Shown: positions 10,516-22,598 of the stretch, piece after piece | How the letters are laid out: each line of letters begins with the position of its first letter | Position numbering within the stretch: the stretch's first letter is position 1 | Source: Arabidopsis thaliana | Lineage: Eukaryota; Streptophyta; Magnoliopsida; Brassicales; Brassicaceae | DNA: 64,000 nucleotides | Assembly: GCF_000001735.4 (NCBI RefSeq) | Contig: NC_003071.7 | Location: 6,317,151 to 6,381,150 of the forward strand | Reading direction: 5' to 3' | Program-made: the position numbers and the translations under genes | The notes under the pieces: model-generated | What the model saw: only the letters and a program-made list of their open reading frames with translations | Database searches by the model: none | What the model was told of the DNA's origin: nothing

Positions 10516-12481
10516 ACTAGATTCTGACCCGCACGTTCGTGCGAGATTTCATATTTTAAGAAATGTGTTGTATAAAATTTATATTCAATATAGTTTTTTT
10601 TGTTTTTGTCATATATATTGTAGTATATATATTATAATATATATATATATATAAACAAAATTATCGATTGTTATTTATGTTTGTTTATGACATAATAGCT
10701 AATATTGTGAACTATAAGTCAAATTCTGGAGTTTAAACTGAAAAGTAGATTAGAAATATCTTAGATGGAAAATTATGCTAGGTTATAATGATGTCAAGTA
10801 TTTTTATATAAAAAATTATGGTTAGAGAATTGCAATAGAAATTTGTGTTATCGATGGTGAAACACAAGTTAATTTTGATAATGTTGATTTTTCAAAATTT
10901 TAATGGTATGTGTGAACTAAGAATTTGTGTTAGCATGTTAAAATATTTAAATACCGATGCATTTTTTGTATATGTGTTTTGGGCTATATTTAATTGGCTG
11001 CTTGTAAATCCGTGTTTTGCCAAAGTAACTTAAACAAATAATGGCAAAGAGAAAACTCTAATATCAGTAAACATATTATCTATAGTTGGTCCATGTAGAA
11101 TTTGTAAATTGTTTTGTAAGTATGGATTCGAGTGCAAAGCTGAGCTAAGTCCTGTTTTCTATCATTGTATGTTGAATTTGTTTTATGCATATGTATAGTT
11201 AGAATTCTCTGATTTAAATGATTCTTGTTATGTCAATTAACAAATCCGCATAATATGCTTCATTTTGAAGGATAGCAATCTTTAAATTTTAATTAAAATA
11301 GAAATATTTGAATTAATGCTAGAATTATTTTCTAGATATTTAAAAATCTAAAATCCAAAAAGTATTTGTTGAATATGCTATATTTTAAATTTAAATGATG
11401 GTAGTTTAGATTATATATGATAAATATAATAAATGTTTTTTCATATTTGGAAAATCAAGAAATCGTTTTTTCAATGTGTACCAATCAAAATTAATCAGTT
11501 TAGTTTTATTATGGAAATTTTTAAAAATCTAAACTAAATGTTATTTGTTATTAAATTGTATTGTTGTTTTCAAAAATATCTAATAAATTATTACCAAAAT
11601 AAATAAGTTTACGTATATACGATTTCGAATTAAGTAGTTTGATTTGTTATGGAAACTTTATTAAACGATTTACAAAAAGTATTGGGTAGTTTTTTTTTTT
11701 TGTCGATATTGGGTAGTTATTCATTTATTGATTTAATTTCGGATTTGTTTTTTTTTTTTTTAATTCCAAGATCCGCTTGTTTATCCGAATCACTACATTT
11801 GGTATTTTATTCCCATATATTTATAGAAATGTATTGGAATAAATTCATATTTTTTCCTTTAAATATAATTTTGGATTTGTGTTTTTTTTACTAATAATTT
11901 AACGTTTATATAATATATTAAAGGAAAAAACAAATAAGATCGTGTATCTCTAAACATATTACGATTTGATCAAAAACAAAATATTGGATAGAATGTATGT
12001 CTTTTGGTTATGTACTTAATTTGATATAGTTGGTAAATAAGAAAATATCAGAATATTCTAATATATTTATAACATTAATATTATTGTTAAAATATATTTA
12101 ACATTATTCTAATATATTTATAGATTTTATTGTTAAAATATTTGGTATTTTTCAATTAATGGTATTTGATTTATGTTGAATTTTTTTGTTTAATCTCTAA
12201 CAAATTGAAAAATACAAAATATTTCGATTTATATTCAAAATAAATATATTGATCCTGAATATTCAGTTATCATTTAATATTTAATGTTATTTCCTTTTTT
12301 TATTTTTGTAGACAAATCATACCAAAAATATTGACGAAACAAATCTGAGAATATATTAGATTATTTAATCTCGTTATTTGTTTTTTCAAAAAAAAATAAA
12401 AGAAGGATCCGAATCAAAGATATTCATTTAATTGATATATTTGTTAATTTATTAAATTATCCATGCAAAAAATCATTTAGT
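10516..12481 (-). mobile_element. Helitron 3' terminus (minus strand) and AT-rich interior
   Basis: On the minus strand the element ends CTAGT at 10520-10516, just after a perfect hairpin GCACG-AA-CGTGC (10531-10542) and GGGTCAGAAT, the classical Helitron 3' structure. The DNA rightwards to the VANDAL insertion at 12482 is AT-rich with no gene. I could not locate the 5' TC end, so the right boundary given is only the start of the next element. Confidence 0.5.
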
Positions 12482-12490
12482 TAGTATTAA
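12482..12490 (+). repeat. 9-bp target-site duplication, left copy
   Basis: TAGTATTAA occurs here and again at 27802-27810. The two copies immediately flank the large Mutator-like element. A 9-bp duplication is the size produced by MULEs. Confidence 0.75.
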
Positions 12491-12619
12491 AAGAAATTTT
12501 CACAAAAGTGGACGAAAAAAGATTTGTACTCACCGTTTGTCAAAGTGAGAACTGGTTTTTACGTTTTGTCTTTTCATTCAATTTCGGACAAAATTACCCT
12601 GGAAAAACTTAATAATGGC

Positions 12620-12955
12620 ACAAACCAAACCGTGCAGCAGTTCGTATCGGTTAAGTTGACGGCGTAAACCAAACCCTACAGCAGTTTGTTTCGGTTTAGT
12701 TGATGCGGTTCAGTTTTGAAAAAGACAAAAAAAAAAAACTGAAACGAAGAAACCGAGAAAACGAAAAAGAGAATAACGGAGAGATTTGAGAGAGAATCAA
12801 AAAGCGAAACGAAATTCAGTATCCATTGCTTCAAAATTCGACATAACTTCGAATTGTTGGGTAGTTGAATTGAGCCACTGAACTCCCACATCCGGTGAAG
12901 TGAAAGTTACTGTTTTTCCCGGCGAAGCCAAGAGAAAGTTACTGTTTTTTCCGGC
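12620..12955 (+). repeat. Subterminal direct repeats in the ULP-gene leader
   Basis: Two direct-repeat pairs lie here. ACCAAACC(G/C)T(G/A)CAGCAGTT followed by TCGGTT occurs at about 12622-12655 and 12666-12700. GAAAGTTACTGTTTTT followed by CCGGCGAA occurs at about 12902-12928 and 12932-12959. A related word set (GTTTAG, CGGTTCAG) occurs near the other end of the element on the minus strand, so these are probably terminal recognition or promoter sequences. Confidence 0.5.
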
Positions 12956-12991
12956 GAAATTTGAACCTCCGGCGAGATAGCATCTTTAGCT

Positions 12992-15900
12992 ATGGCTGGG
13001 AATAAAGCTAACGACGAAGTCCCGAGGAAGCAGCATGGTCCAGGGAAGGAGAAGCGGGTATTAAGAGTTTTCCCGCGGAGAAAACGCTCTGCGACAAAGG
13101 CAACGGAGGAACTGGGTTAGAATCTCTAATTTACCGTTTGTTGTCTTTGGGTGTATCAGAATTGTAAAGCTTGTTTGATTAAAGGGTTAGAATTTGTCGG
13201 AATTTAGCATATCTTTAGGATGAAAAATTGAGAAGTAGAATTGGAAATCTCTGTTTCCGCCAAAAATATGATTTTGAGTTATAATCTGGAAAATGTCTGT
13301 GTACGTACACTACTTCTGTTTGCTCAACAGTATATGACTTTTAATTGCAGGTAGTCCAAGTGTTGCTCCGACTGAAGATCTTACAGTTGAAGATTTACCA
13401 CCAAGACTCTTTGCTCTAGACCGGTACCCTTCCGAGACGAAGATGAACGCGTACTCTAAACCGGAGTACATTTCTGACATAGCAAAAGTACTAAAGGGGA
13501 AACCAGAGATGCAGTTTCTTCTCGATTCTTCATTTGGGAAACTTTTTAAAATACCCAAAAACAAGGCATCTTTCAATGCTAAGCTTGTCCTTGGACTAAT
13601 ATGCCGTCAGTTTGTGACAAAGAAGGTGAATGAGATGTGGATTGTATTCGGCGGTCATCCAATCAGATTTGGATTAAGAGAATTTAGTATCTTAACTAGG
13701 CTGGAATGTGGGAAGTATCCCAAGAAGAAAGACGTTGATGATGTTATCAGTGTGAAACCTGAGTGTCAGAGTGTTTGGAAGACTCTGTTTGATGAGAGGT
13801 TTGGGGAGACGGTTCCAACAATTGCTGATTTGGTGAGCTGGCTGCAGGAGGAGGAAAGCATGGAGGGGTGGAAGCAACTGGCACTATCTCTTATTATTTT
13901 GGTTGACGGTGTGGTAGCGGCTCACAGTAACCCCAACAGGCCTACTTCGAAGACTGTCGAGATGACTAAGAACCTGGAGTTTTTCTGCAAATACCCATGG
14001 GGAAGGGTGTCCTTTACCCGTACTTTGGGGAGGATAGCAAATTTCCAAACTCCTTACGATGCTCACAAACTAATAAGGGGTATACTTGTAGGGTCTTATG
14101 CACTCCATGGCTTCCCATTAGCTCTCCAGCTTTTAGCTTTCGAAACAATCCCATCAATTGCTAAGCTAGGACCTGATGATGTACCTAACAGGACATTTAC
14201 TGAGAGGTCTATCCATCGTCTTGCCTCTCTGCGAGCAATCCGGACATCTCGCATTTTGGAGTGTGAGGCTGCTGATGAGGTGTGTTAAATTGTGTATGTA
14301 CGTACATAATAAGTAAATGTACATTATCTATGGTTAACATACTTATTTGTGTAGGTTGAGGTCAACTATATTGTGAAACCAGCTGATAATGTTTGTCCTC
14401 CATCTCTTTCATGGGATGATGAAGTTGATGATCCAAGGGTTGATTACATTGAGGCACTGTTGATAGATGGGCACCAGTGGCAGGAGGATGAATGGGTTGG
14501 AGGCTATGCTAGAGTACCAAAGCAGTCGCGCCCACCACAACTAGAAGAGACACGTAAGTATAAGTATAAATGTTTTTACAAATTTTTTTGGTATTGCACC
14601 CAGAAGAAAACCAATTAATAGCAGCAACTGGTCTATTGTAGATCTTAAGAGGAAACGAAATGCACCGGGCCCGAGCCCTAAAGAACCTGCTATGAAAAAA
14701 CAGAAATCTGAAATGGACTGTGATAAAGAAGGGACTGCTGAGGATTGTTTTGGAGAGCCTGTGCCTGAGAGGTTTATTGTTGAAATGAGGAGGTCTTTCA
14801 AGGAGCTGGAAGACCAAATGTATCAAATGCATGAAGATATGAAAGACTTTGTCCGTGACCAGATACGTGCTGCCCTTGATCCAAAAGGCAAAAGGCCAGA
14901 ACAAACCATACCTTCCCATGATTCGCGGGAACCACCTACTTCTATGGATAAGGCACCGGTTACTGCGAAGAAGCCATCGAGAAGGATGTCTACAAAAGGA
15001 AGCACTGGAACGAGAAAGTCTTCAAGGCTGACTCGTGTTTCTCATGATGTGGACACTCCTGCACTTTTTGTTGGCTGTAATTCCAAAGAGGAAGATTTGG
15101 ATGTCCCTGGAGTACATACCACTGCTTTCGGCGGAAGAAGAAAACCTTCAAAGCTGAAGAAAAATGTTTCTTTTGCTGTTGACACTACTGAGGAACCTGA
15201 TTCCAATAAGGAAGATATGCAAGGATTCATTGATGAACAGGTAAGTCATGTACGTACATTGCTAAATATTTTATAATCCATATGTATAACTGTACTGTCT
15301 GCTTCGGTACAGGATGGCGCTAATAATGAAAGTGATTTTACTGCAAATGATGGATTGAATTCTTCTGCCGCTGAAGAAGAGATATTAGACACTGGATTTT
15401 TAATAGTTCCTTATGCTGGATCCACACAATCCCATCTGGTATGTCGTCTACTAATACTCTTAACAATCTGTTTAAATGGTGTACGTACATATTCGCTTAA
15501 GAAGTTAGTTAAACTATGTTTCAGGATAGAGGAAATGTTGTTGTTGGTAAGACTGTCTTCTTAGGTTCAATGTCTGGGACTGTCTTTGTAACACAGGAAG
15601 AGAGGCCTGTGGAAGAAGCTACTGTTGACACCCAGATGGAAGAAGTTCCATCTAATGTGTCTGCAAGAGTTTCAGAGGTAGATCTTCTGGTAATCGTTAT
15701 ATACAGATTTCCATGACTATATGCATATATATTACATTAATTTCTTCACTTATCTAACGCTTAACTCTATGGTAGCCTATTTTTCAGGATAATGGACCAA
15801 AGGATGTTGCTGAACCTGGCTTAGTTGGTACCCATACAGGGGCCGATGAAATAGCTGATGCTGACATAGAGATGGTAGACAATCCATCAGGTTTACCTTA

Positions 15901-17883
15901 AACATCTGCACAGGTATGTGTTAGTCACTTCTTCTTTTTTCCATATGTGTACGCCCATAAGACTTTGCAAATTATTTTTGTTTCATGAAGAAGCAAGAGA
16001 TGCCAGTGCATCGACTGAAGCTAATGGCAGCGAGTCAGAAGAAACTTATGAGCCTTCTGATGGAGACACAGCTCACGTACCTGACACAAGTGTACGTACA
16101 TTTTTGTCACTATGTTCTGTGTACATATATATTGTTTCATACATTACTAAAAAGTTTCTTTCCGATGCTAAATTCTACAGGTTGAGGCGGCAGGAGAATC
16201 GAAATTAGTGACAGTGATGGAAGTTGAAATACCTGAGAAGACCCACAGTGATGTCACCATTTCAAGTAGTTAACAATGTAAGCTAACTCTTGCAACAAAT
16301 AAAATGTACTATTTACTGTTCAAATGTATAAAATTTATATTATGCAGGTCATACGGGAGTTGGATACCAAAGCCGTTGGTGATTTGGCTGCAGCCACTGA
16401 TTTGGAGGTAACAATTTGTGTGTTTCAATTCCTATTTTCGGAATAGCATACATAGGATTATATGTGTACATTATATATACTTGTGTACGTTAACTTGCAC
16501 AGGTAGTCATGGAAGAGCCGTGTATTGTCGAGGGGTCTGTAGAAACTGAGGATCCTAACCCAGGGTCAGATGAAGCAGACAAGACCGATATTCCTAAAAA
16601 TAATGTATGTACCTATTTTAAACATATAAAAACGTATGAAACTGTTGTTGACAATCATATTTGTTAACAGGATGAATCAGACAATGCTGCTGCTGTCGAA
16701 GCAGAAGAAGAAAAAAAATCGTCACCAAAGGTCCCAAAGAAAGTGAAGAAGCAACTTGTCTATGAACAGGATGATGCCCATCCTCATGGTTTTAAGGCAA
16801 AAACAGTATTGGTGCCCGATGTACCAGCTCAACAGATAGAGGTTGTTATCAGGGCTGGAAATGTCTCATACAACCCCCTGGACATGCTTGACCCTTCAAA
16901 AGTAGAGGAATTCAGCAATATCATTAAAGGACCCTCTGTGTAAGTACATTATAGTAAAATGGATTATTTAATATCTCAATCATCATTTTTCCAAGTCTTA
17001 AGGTTGTTATCAAATATTTTTCTGGATTTTACAGGATTCACACTCTTTTCGGATTTCGAAAAGTGCCCAACGACTTTTTTGCGAACCTTCTAACACCTGG
17101 TGAATGGGTCGAAAGTACGGTACGCTGCATTTATATACGTACATTCCTTGTTATAAATTGTACATAGATGATTAAATTTTTCGTGGAAGTGTACGTACAC
17201 TGATATATTTTTTGAACATTTCAGCATTTAGAAATGATGGCAATGTTGATGTGGCACAAGAACGGGGAACAGATGATAGCAAACAGATATATTGTATTGG
17301 ACATGATGCTGACGCATCTTCTTACCAAGCGGGTGGGCGACTTCAAGAAGTGTATTAATAAGAACGGGTTCAAATGGGGTAAATTATTGTCCGACATTGC
17401 TAATGGAGTTCACATAAACCGTGAACCCAATATGAAGTGGATGAAGGATGTCGATGTTGTGTATGCTCCGATGAACTGGAAGAGTGAACATTGGGTTGCT
17501 TTGGGAATCAACCTTAATGAACGGCTAATAACTGTGTATGACGCTTTAATATCGCACACGCGGGAGTCGGCTGTGAAGGCGAGAATGACTCCTATTTGCG
17601 AAATGATGCCGTACTTAGACAGAGCGATGTGCCAGGATGTATTGATTTCTCCGTACTCAGTTGAACCTTTTGAGTATGTGCGTTGTCCTACCGTTGCTCA
17701 AAACCCAACTATAAGAGATTGCGGGCCATACACGATGAAGTTCCTGGAGTTGCTTGCCTTTGGACACCCTTTTCGGATCTGACAACCATTCGAGAAGCAG
17801 ATATGGTCTTCTACCGTCAGAAATACTCCGTTGACATCTACGAGCACGGCAAGCGGGAGGCCGATACTGTGCACTTGGTTTAA
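12992..17883 (+). pseudogene. DUF1985 - ULP1-type cysteine protease gene of the VANDAL element
   Basis: The exons I can join are 12992-13115, 13351-14279, 14355-14553, 14642-15240, 15313-15438, 15525-15677, 15788-15890, 15991-16091, 16181-~16270, 16348-16407, 16503-16604, 16671-16939, 17035-17119 and 17225-end. The N-terminal half is the DUF1985 domain (FGGHPIRFGLREFSILTRL). The middle is acidic, Ser/Thr-rich and basic in patches. The C-terminus is a C48 (Ulp1/SENP-like) protease with His in EHWV (17489), Asp in VYDAL (17540) and Cys in DCGPY (17720), so the triad is present. Such proteins are presumed deSUMOylating or deubiquitinating enzymes. There are two defects. Exon 9 runs into TAA at 16271 with no in-frame donor to exon 10 (unless exon 9 is skipped). 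A 1-nt loss at ~17767 ends the frame at 17782, 33 codons early. Matches the KI-ULP transposon class. Confidence 0.8.
13300..13311. promoter_or_regulatory. First copy of the GTACGTAC element-specific motif (intron 1)
   Basis: TGTACGTACACT is the first of a long series. Further clear copies in ULP-gene introns lie at 14298, 15250, 15481, 16092 (fused to a splice donor), 16484, 17137 and 17192. They also occur in spacers at 18044, 20799, 21016, 21215, 22246, 22360, 22388, 24002 and 24066. The core GTACGTAC is self-complementary. See the finding on the motif. Confidence 0.7.
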
Positions 17884-18241
17884 TCGTCCAAGAACAATAT
17901 TCTGGTTCTTTGCAACCAATTATTATGAACAAACCTGTCTTATATATCAACTACATTTAATTTGGAGATTGTCAGAAGTTAATTTATTGTCCTCTATCAT
18001 ATTGTCGTACACATCGTTCACTTATAATTACATAATGTAAATGTGTACGTACATATCTATATGTCTCGTACACTGCATATTAACTTTATAACATAACTCA
18101 AGTGATAAATTGATTTGACAGCCAACGCTTACCAACACAAGTATGACATTCATTTCAACCGTAATTGCCCCAACCAAATTCACAGTAGTGGTTATTAAAG
18201 TGAAGAAATTACTGACGATCTCTGACTATCTCATTTCAAAC

Positions 18242-18925
18242 ATGGTTAACCCGACTCTTCCCAACGATTTACTCTCAAAGATAGCTAAGAACCTGGCTGA
18301 CCAATGCTGGTCCACTGGTACGATCCGGCACTCGTGGAAGAGACATTGTCTACCGTCCGGATGTCCTCAAAGATGCCAATATTCTCACCTTGTGTGACTC
18401 GCCCGATGACTTCCAAGCTGGAGGGGGCCACAATCCCTCCGGATCCGCTGATGAAGGCCGACATCGAACATTTTCTTACGGTGTTTTGTAGCTAATAATC
18501 CCACGGCCGTGTATTACGAAGGTATTCGTGTTCTAACGCATGAACGAAACATCAATGGAGCCATCAGGCTCTTACAGCGTCATGCTCCAGTACGAGCAAA
18601 TGCAACACTTGCATGCGCCATTGTATTCATATGTGCTGGGTATGATTATATGGGCGGCTTGTTTCTACAGCTCTTCACCCGCAACCATTATCCATTGGAC
18701 TCGGTTGCCACTCGAGTTTTGGGTGATGAGTTCATCGAGGAAATAAAGAAGTTTGACCCTCCATACAGCAATACATATGGTCCTACGTTCTCTTATCCTA
18801 CCAGCCATGGAATTAGTATGCCTCCTTGCGCCTTATATTGTTACATGGTATCAGGAGCTTTCCAAAACGTTTGCAACCGCTGTTACCTCTGGTCGTGTGC
18901 CAGGCGTGTTAGTCAAATGCTATAG
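18242..18925 (+). pseudogene. F-box-associated (At1g67623-like) gene copy 1, frameshifted
   Basis: This is a degenerate paralogue of the gene at 19916-20608. It starts MVNPTLPNDLLSKIAKNLADQCW and resumes with DIVYRPDVLKDANIL. It then continues NPTAVYYEGIRVLTHE...NGAIRLLQ and ends in the cysteine-rich tail YCYMVSGAFQNVCNRCYLW. Relative to the intact copy it has an 11-base net deletion near 18320 and a 1-base deletion near 18477, each shifting the frame, so no full protein can be made. It lies 360 bp after the ULP gene in the same orientation. Confidence 0.75.
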
Positions 18926-19254
18926 TTATTCCATTCTACTTTATATGTTTGTTTATGTTATCCGCTATGTCATGTTTCAAATTATGATAAGGCTTCTACT
19001 ATGTTGTTTATGTTTATGTTGAAATTATATTATTGCTTAAGAAATTTGCAAGGTGTGTTATGTTTCTCAAGTTGAATATTTTTCAGCCAAATTCGCATAT
19101 GATATTTAGACACTGCAGTAAATGTAAATTTGGATATTAAAATCTAAGCGTCCACAACTCCGTACACGTGCATCTACCAAATAATACTTAGAGGTTTTTT
19201 CTTTGTCTCGGAAAACTAGATATGGACGTTCACTAGCATGAGATATCAACTCTA

Positions 19255-19328
19255 ACGTACACTAAAAAATAACACATGCAAACATATGAGGTCTTTGGTT
19301 TGTCTCATAAATGGTGATATTTATGAAT
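19255..19328. promoter_or_regulatory. Spacer with isolated CGTACAC motifs
   Basis: Single CGTACAC/CGTACACG words (19163, 19255) precede the tandem array and mark the start of the motif-rich spacer between F-box-like copies 1 and 2. Confidence 0.5.
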
Positions 19329-19704
19329 GGACGTACACTAATAGTACACTACAGCGTACACTGTTTGTTGGGCAAATGTAGAAATGTAAATGTGGACGTA
19401 CACTAAAACGTACACTACAACGTACACTGTTTGTTGGGCAAATGTAGAAATGTAAATGTGGACGTACACTGAAACGTACACTACAACGTACACTGTTTGT
19501 TGAGTAAATGTAGAAATGTAAATGTGGACGTACACTGAAACCGTCAGTAAAACGTACACTACAACGTACACTGTTTGTTGGGCAAATGTAGAAATGTAAA
19601 TGTGGACGTACACTGAAACGTACACTACAACGTACACTGTTTGTTGAGTAAATGTAGAAATGTAAATGTGGACGTACACTGAAACCGTCAGTAAAACGTA
19701 CACG
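19329..19704 (+). repeat. Tandem array of 65-78 bp units packed with CGTACAC
   Basis: Units begin (GGACGTACACT) at 19329, 19394, 19460, 19526, 19604 and 19670. Each carries up to three CGTACACT words followed by GTTTGTTG, AAATGTAGAAATGTAAAT. From 19460 the units alternate: one form has GAGTAAATG and the next starts with an extra ACCGTCAGTAAA, giving a 144-bp dimer period. The long minus-strand ORF (19338-19790) is a translation artefact of the repeat. The array sits about 200 bp upstream of the intact F-box-like gene. Confidence 0.9.
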
Positions 19705-19915
19705 TCTAGTTTTAAGCTGTTATTAAAAAGAGGTTGCTCATAACAACAATAACAAATTATATATGGAATACTATTACTTTGATTTGACAATATGAATACA
19801 CATCATCACTTAATACCTTTGCAATAAATACAACCATAACTTACCCAACCATATCTTCAATGATGCTTATTTAAGTGTTCGAATTTTATTTTGTCGAAAC
19901 ACCTTACTCCTAAAT

Positions 19916-20608
19916 ATGACAAACCCAAATATTCCTGACGATTTGCTTGCGAAGATAGCCAAGAAAATGGCTGAGAAATGTTGGTGGTACCTCGGACCTA
20001 TGTTGAAATCCGGTCCTCGTGGACGAGACATTGTCTACCGTCCGGATGTCCTCAAAGATGCAAACATTTTCAGCATGTGCGACGATCCCGATGACTTCTA
20101 CGCGGCAGGCCACGATCCAAATGACATCAACTCCGAAGGTCGCTATAGACCCTTCTTCAAACGGTGCTTACAAGCTGGTAACCCCACGGCTATTTACCAT
20201 GAAGGACTGCGTCTCGTTACACATGAGTCTGACATCCAGGGAGCTATCCTACACTTAGAGCGAATCGCCCCAAGGAACGCCGCTGCAACCCTTGCATGCG
20301 CAATTCTTTACATATGTGCTGGTAATGCTCACATGGGTGGTGTCTACCTTCGGCTCTTCGGAAGCAACCATTATGCTTTGGAATCGGAGGAGGCACGTGA
20401 CATTTGTGAGGAGGTGCTAGAAGATATAAAGAAATATGGTAATACTTTAAAATACACATACGCTAACAGTTTTTCGTACCCGGAATGTGGTGACGTAAGC
20501 ACTCCTGAATGCGCGGATGTGTGTTACATTAGATCGAGACTCTTCAATAATCTTTGCAACCAATGTTACATCTGGTTGTGTGCTAAACGAATTAGCCAGA
20601 TCCTGTAG
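19916..20608 (+). CDS. F-box-associated family protein (At1g67623/At2g35280-like), intact copy
   Basis: A single-exon ORF of 230 aa. The N-terminus IPDDLLAKIAKKMAEKCWW is a short, divergent F-box-like segment. The centre carries the family signature FFKRCLQAGNPTAIYHEGLR and a repeat-like helix region (GAILHLERIAPRNAAATLACAILYICAG). The C-terminus is cysteine-rich: CADVCYIRSRLFNNLCNQCY. This pattern (F-box start, GNP.A.Y..G segment, C-x3-C...C-x2-C tail) is that of the expanded Arabidopsis At1g67623-like F-box family, presumed substrate receptors of SCF E3 ligases. Here the F-box is degenerate, so SKP1 binding is uncertain. Two related but broken genes lie on either side within the same transposon. 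The start ATG has AAAT before it; no intron is needed. Confidence 0.75.
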   Translation: MTNPNIPDDLLAKIAKKMAEKCWWYLGPMLKSGPRGRDIVYRPDVLKDANIFSMCDDPDDFYAAGHDPNDINSEGRYRPFFKRCLQAGNPTAIYHEGLRLVTHESDIQGAILHLERIAPRNAAATLACAILYICAGNAHMGGVYLRLFGSNHYALESEEARDICEEVLEDIKKYGNTLKYTYANSFSYPECGDVSTPECADVCYIRSRLFNNLCNQCYIWLCAKRISQIL

Positions 20609-21364
20609 AGCTCACATTCGCCACGATCCTGTCATATTTATAAGTTTTCCATGCAACAATATGTGAGCTTTTTACGTTGATTATCAGTAATGGAAGTTTG
20701 TTTTTAATAAAATTACCACTTTGTAATTGATTCAAACATACTAGCTCAAAGTACTCTAATATGAGACATCATTAAAATAATAAAATAATAAATATCTACG
20801 TACACGATAAATGATAATGTACACGTGGCATAGTTTAATTCCAACTATAAAGATTACATAGTGAACGACGATATAGTTTGTAAATGAAGACGAAAGGAAA
20901 TTTGATTTGACGTCGTATAACCCATATATAGAAGATTTCGCTCCATATTAATTACTTGCTGTCAAATACACTCTAGAAGTGACCTCCATCACACTCTCAT
21001 TAATATCTCTATTAGACGTACACGGTTACCGAGCAATGTACTCAATTGATTTGGCAGATAAAATAAGTAAGTTAATGTTTATTTGAAAAGATTGTTAGTA
21101 AATGCGTTGACCCCTAATATAGCACTATACATGAAGCCATATTGTTCCCCTTATATGCCATACAAACAGACGTCAACTCAACCTTCTGCCAGAAAATGTA
21201 ATGAGTATTTTGTAGACGTACACGGCGCGATTATGAGAGGTACACAGTAATTTGTTTAAATTAAAAGTTACTAATATGATGCACTAAATATACATCCACG
21301 TCACCCACCCACTTACATTGATGGTTATTCTTCTCTTTAAAACTCATGACAAACACACTTAGTT

Positions 21365-22039
21365 GAATACACTAATCCGTCTAAACCTCCTCGTTTGAAA
21401 AACAATGCCTTTCCTACCTCCGCTAACCCTCCAACCGAGTTGTACCTAGGAATCCAATTGCCAAACCCCATAAGCATACTTGTCAACTACCTCCCCGTCA
21501 GCCAGACTCCCATAGAGACGCTAAGGAACTTAGTCTACAGTTGTGACATCAACACCCTTGCAATCGATGAATTCATGACGTGGCCGTCGTTACTCCAACC
21601 TGGGTCTCCCTTCCGGCCATACTTCGAGCTGCTTGTAGAACGTGGATCCATCCCGGCGGTTTACCTTGAAGGTGTTCGCCAAGCGAGCAACTTCGTGACA
21701 GTAGCTCAGGGCCTTTCAGTCATGACAACGGTCGCTTTATCTGATCCCTTTGCTTGCTTCGCAACCGGTTTGTTCCTTACGTGTACCGGTAATCACTTGG
21801 ATTTCCTCCCTATCAGCGAAAAGTTCTGGGAAATGACACCCACCCTTGAAGCTGGCCACGCGGTTGCAGAGATGGTGATGTATCACATCAACCAGCTTCA
21901 CACTGAAAATGCTCGCCGCTGGAAAAGGTCTTGGAGGTTTGTCCACCCGCCGAGTTGCGTAGGGCAATGCACGTTCCATCATGGCTGCAGGGTTTGTTTT
22001 TTCTACTGGTACGCCAGGGAGATTGCTATATTCTACTAG
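21365..22039 (+). pseudogene. F-box-associated family gene copy 3, divergent, start unclear
   Basis: The frame is open from 21365 to the stop at 22037-22039, but its upstream part has no ATG. The first in-frame ATG is 21575, which would leave 154 aa. Recognisable pieces are FRPYFELLVERGSIPAVYLE-GVRQ (matching the GNP.AIYHEG segment of the intact copy) and a cysteine/histidine tail PPSCVGQCTFHHGCRVCF. A normal gene would begin with an F-box-like segment about where LPNPISILVNYLPV lies. Either the start codon was lost or translation uses a short form. Two CGTACACGG motifs (21016, 21215) lie in its upstream region. Confidence 0.55.
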
Positions 22040-22598
22040 GCTCTACTCTCGAGTCTTTTGGTATGACGGATGCACACATATTTTGCAACACATGTGTATG
22101 CTTCGTTTAAAAAAATATGTTTTTTGAATCGTTCCAGTTTATTTATCTTATCTTATGAATTTCCCTTTATATAAACTGCCTGTACTTTTTTATGTTTCTG
22201 ACTTTTGAATGAATTACCACTTTAAGTATTACTAGATGTCTTTGTGTACGTACACTATATAGTACATTAAACTTGGTTTATCGTACATTGGGAAATTGTG
22301 TACACAACATAAGTATAAATCTAACAGTTTTTGATGTTGAAGGCACCAAAACTAATATACGTACACGATAGCGTACACCAGAAACTATACGTACATTGCG
22401 AGAGGATTTGAACAATAAAACAAGGCACATACATAAAACAACAAATTAGATTAAAATTAAAACGGAAACAAGAAACAACAACGACTGAAATGTAGTTTGG
22501 TTCTTATGGAAACAACAACAACAACTGGGAAAGAAAACATAATTGAAATGTAGTCTTATATTATATTAAAACGGGGAATAATGGTTCATTCCCTCTAG

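Noticed and set aside
12482-12490. The 9-bp duplication TAGTATTAA resembles the VANC21 motif YAGTATTAY
   Set aside because: It is host target sequence outside the element, differs at the last base, and occurs only as the duplication. I treat the likeness as chance.
19329-19704. CRISPR-like regularly spaced repeat
   Set aside because: The organism is a plant, the units are continuous tandem copies without unique spacers, and no cas genes exist.
19338-19790. 150-codon minus-strand ORF with repeated VYVHIYISTF
   Set aside because: It is an exact translation of the tandem array units and has no start context or homologue.
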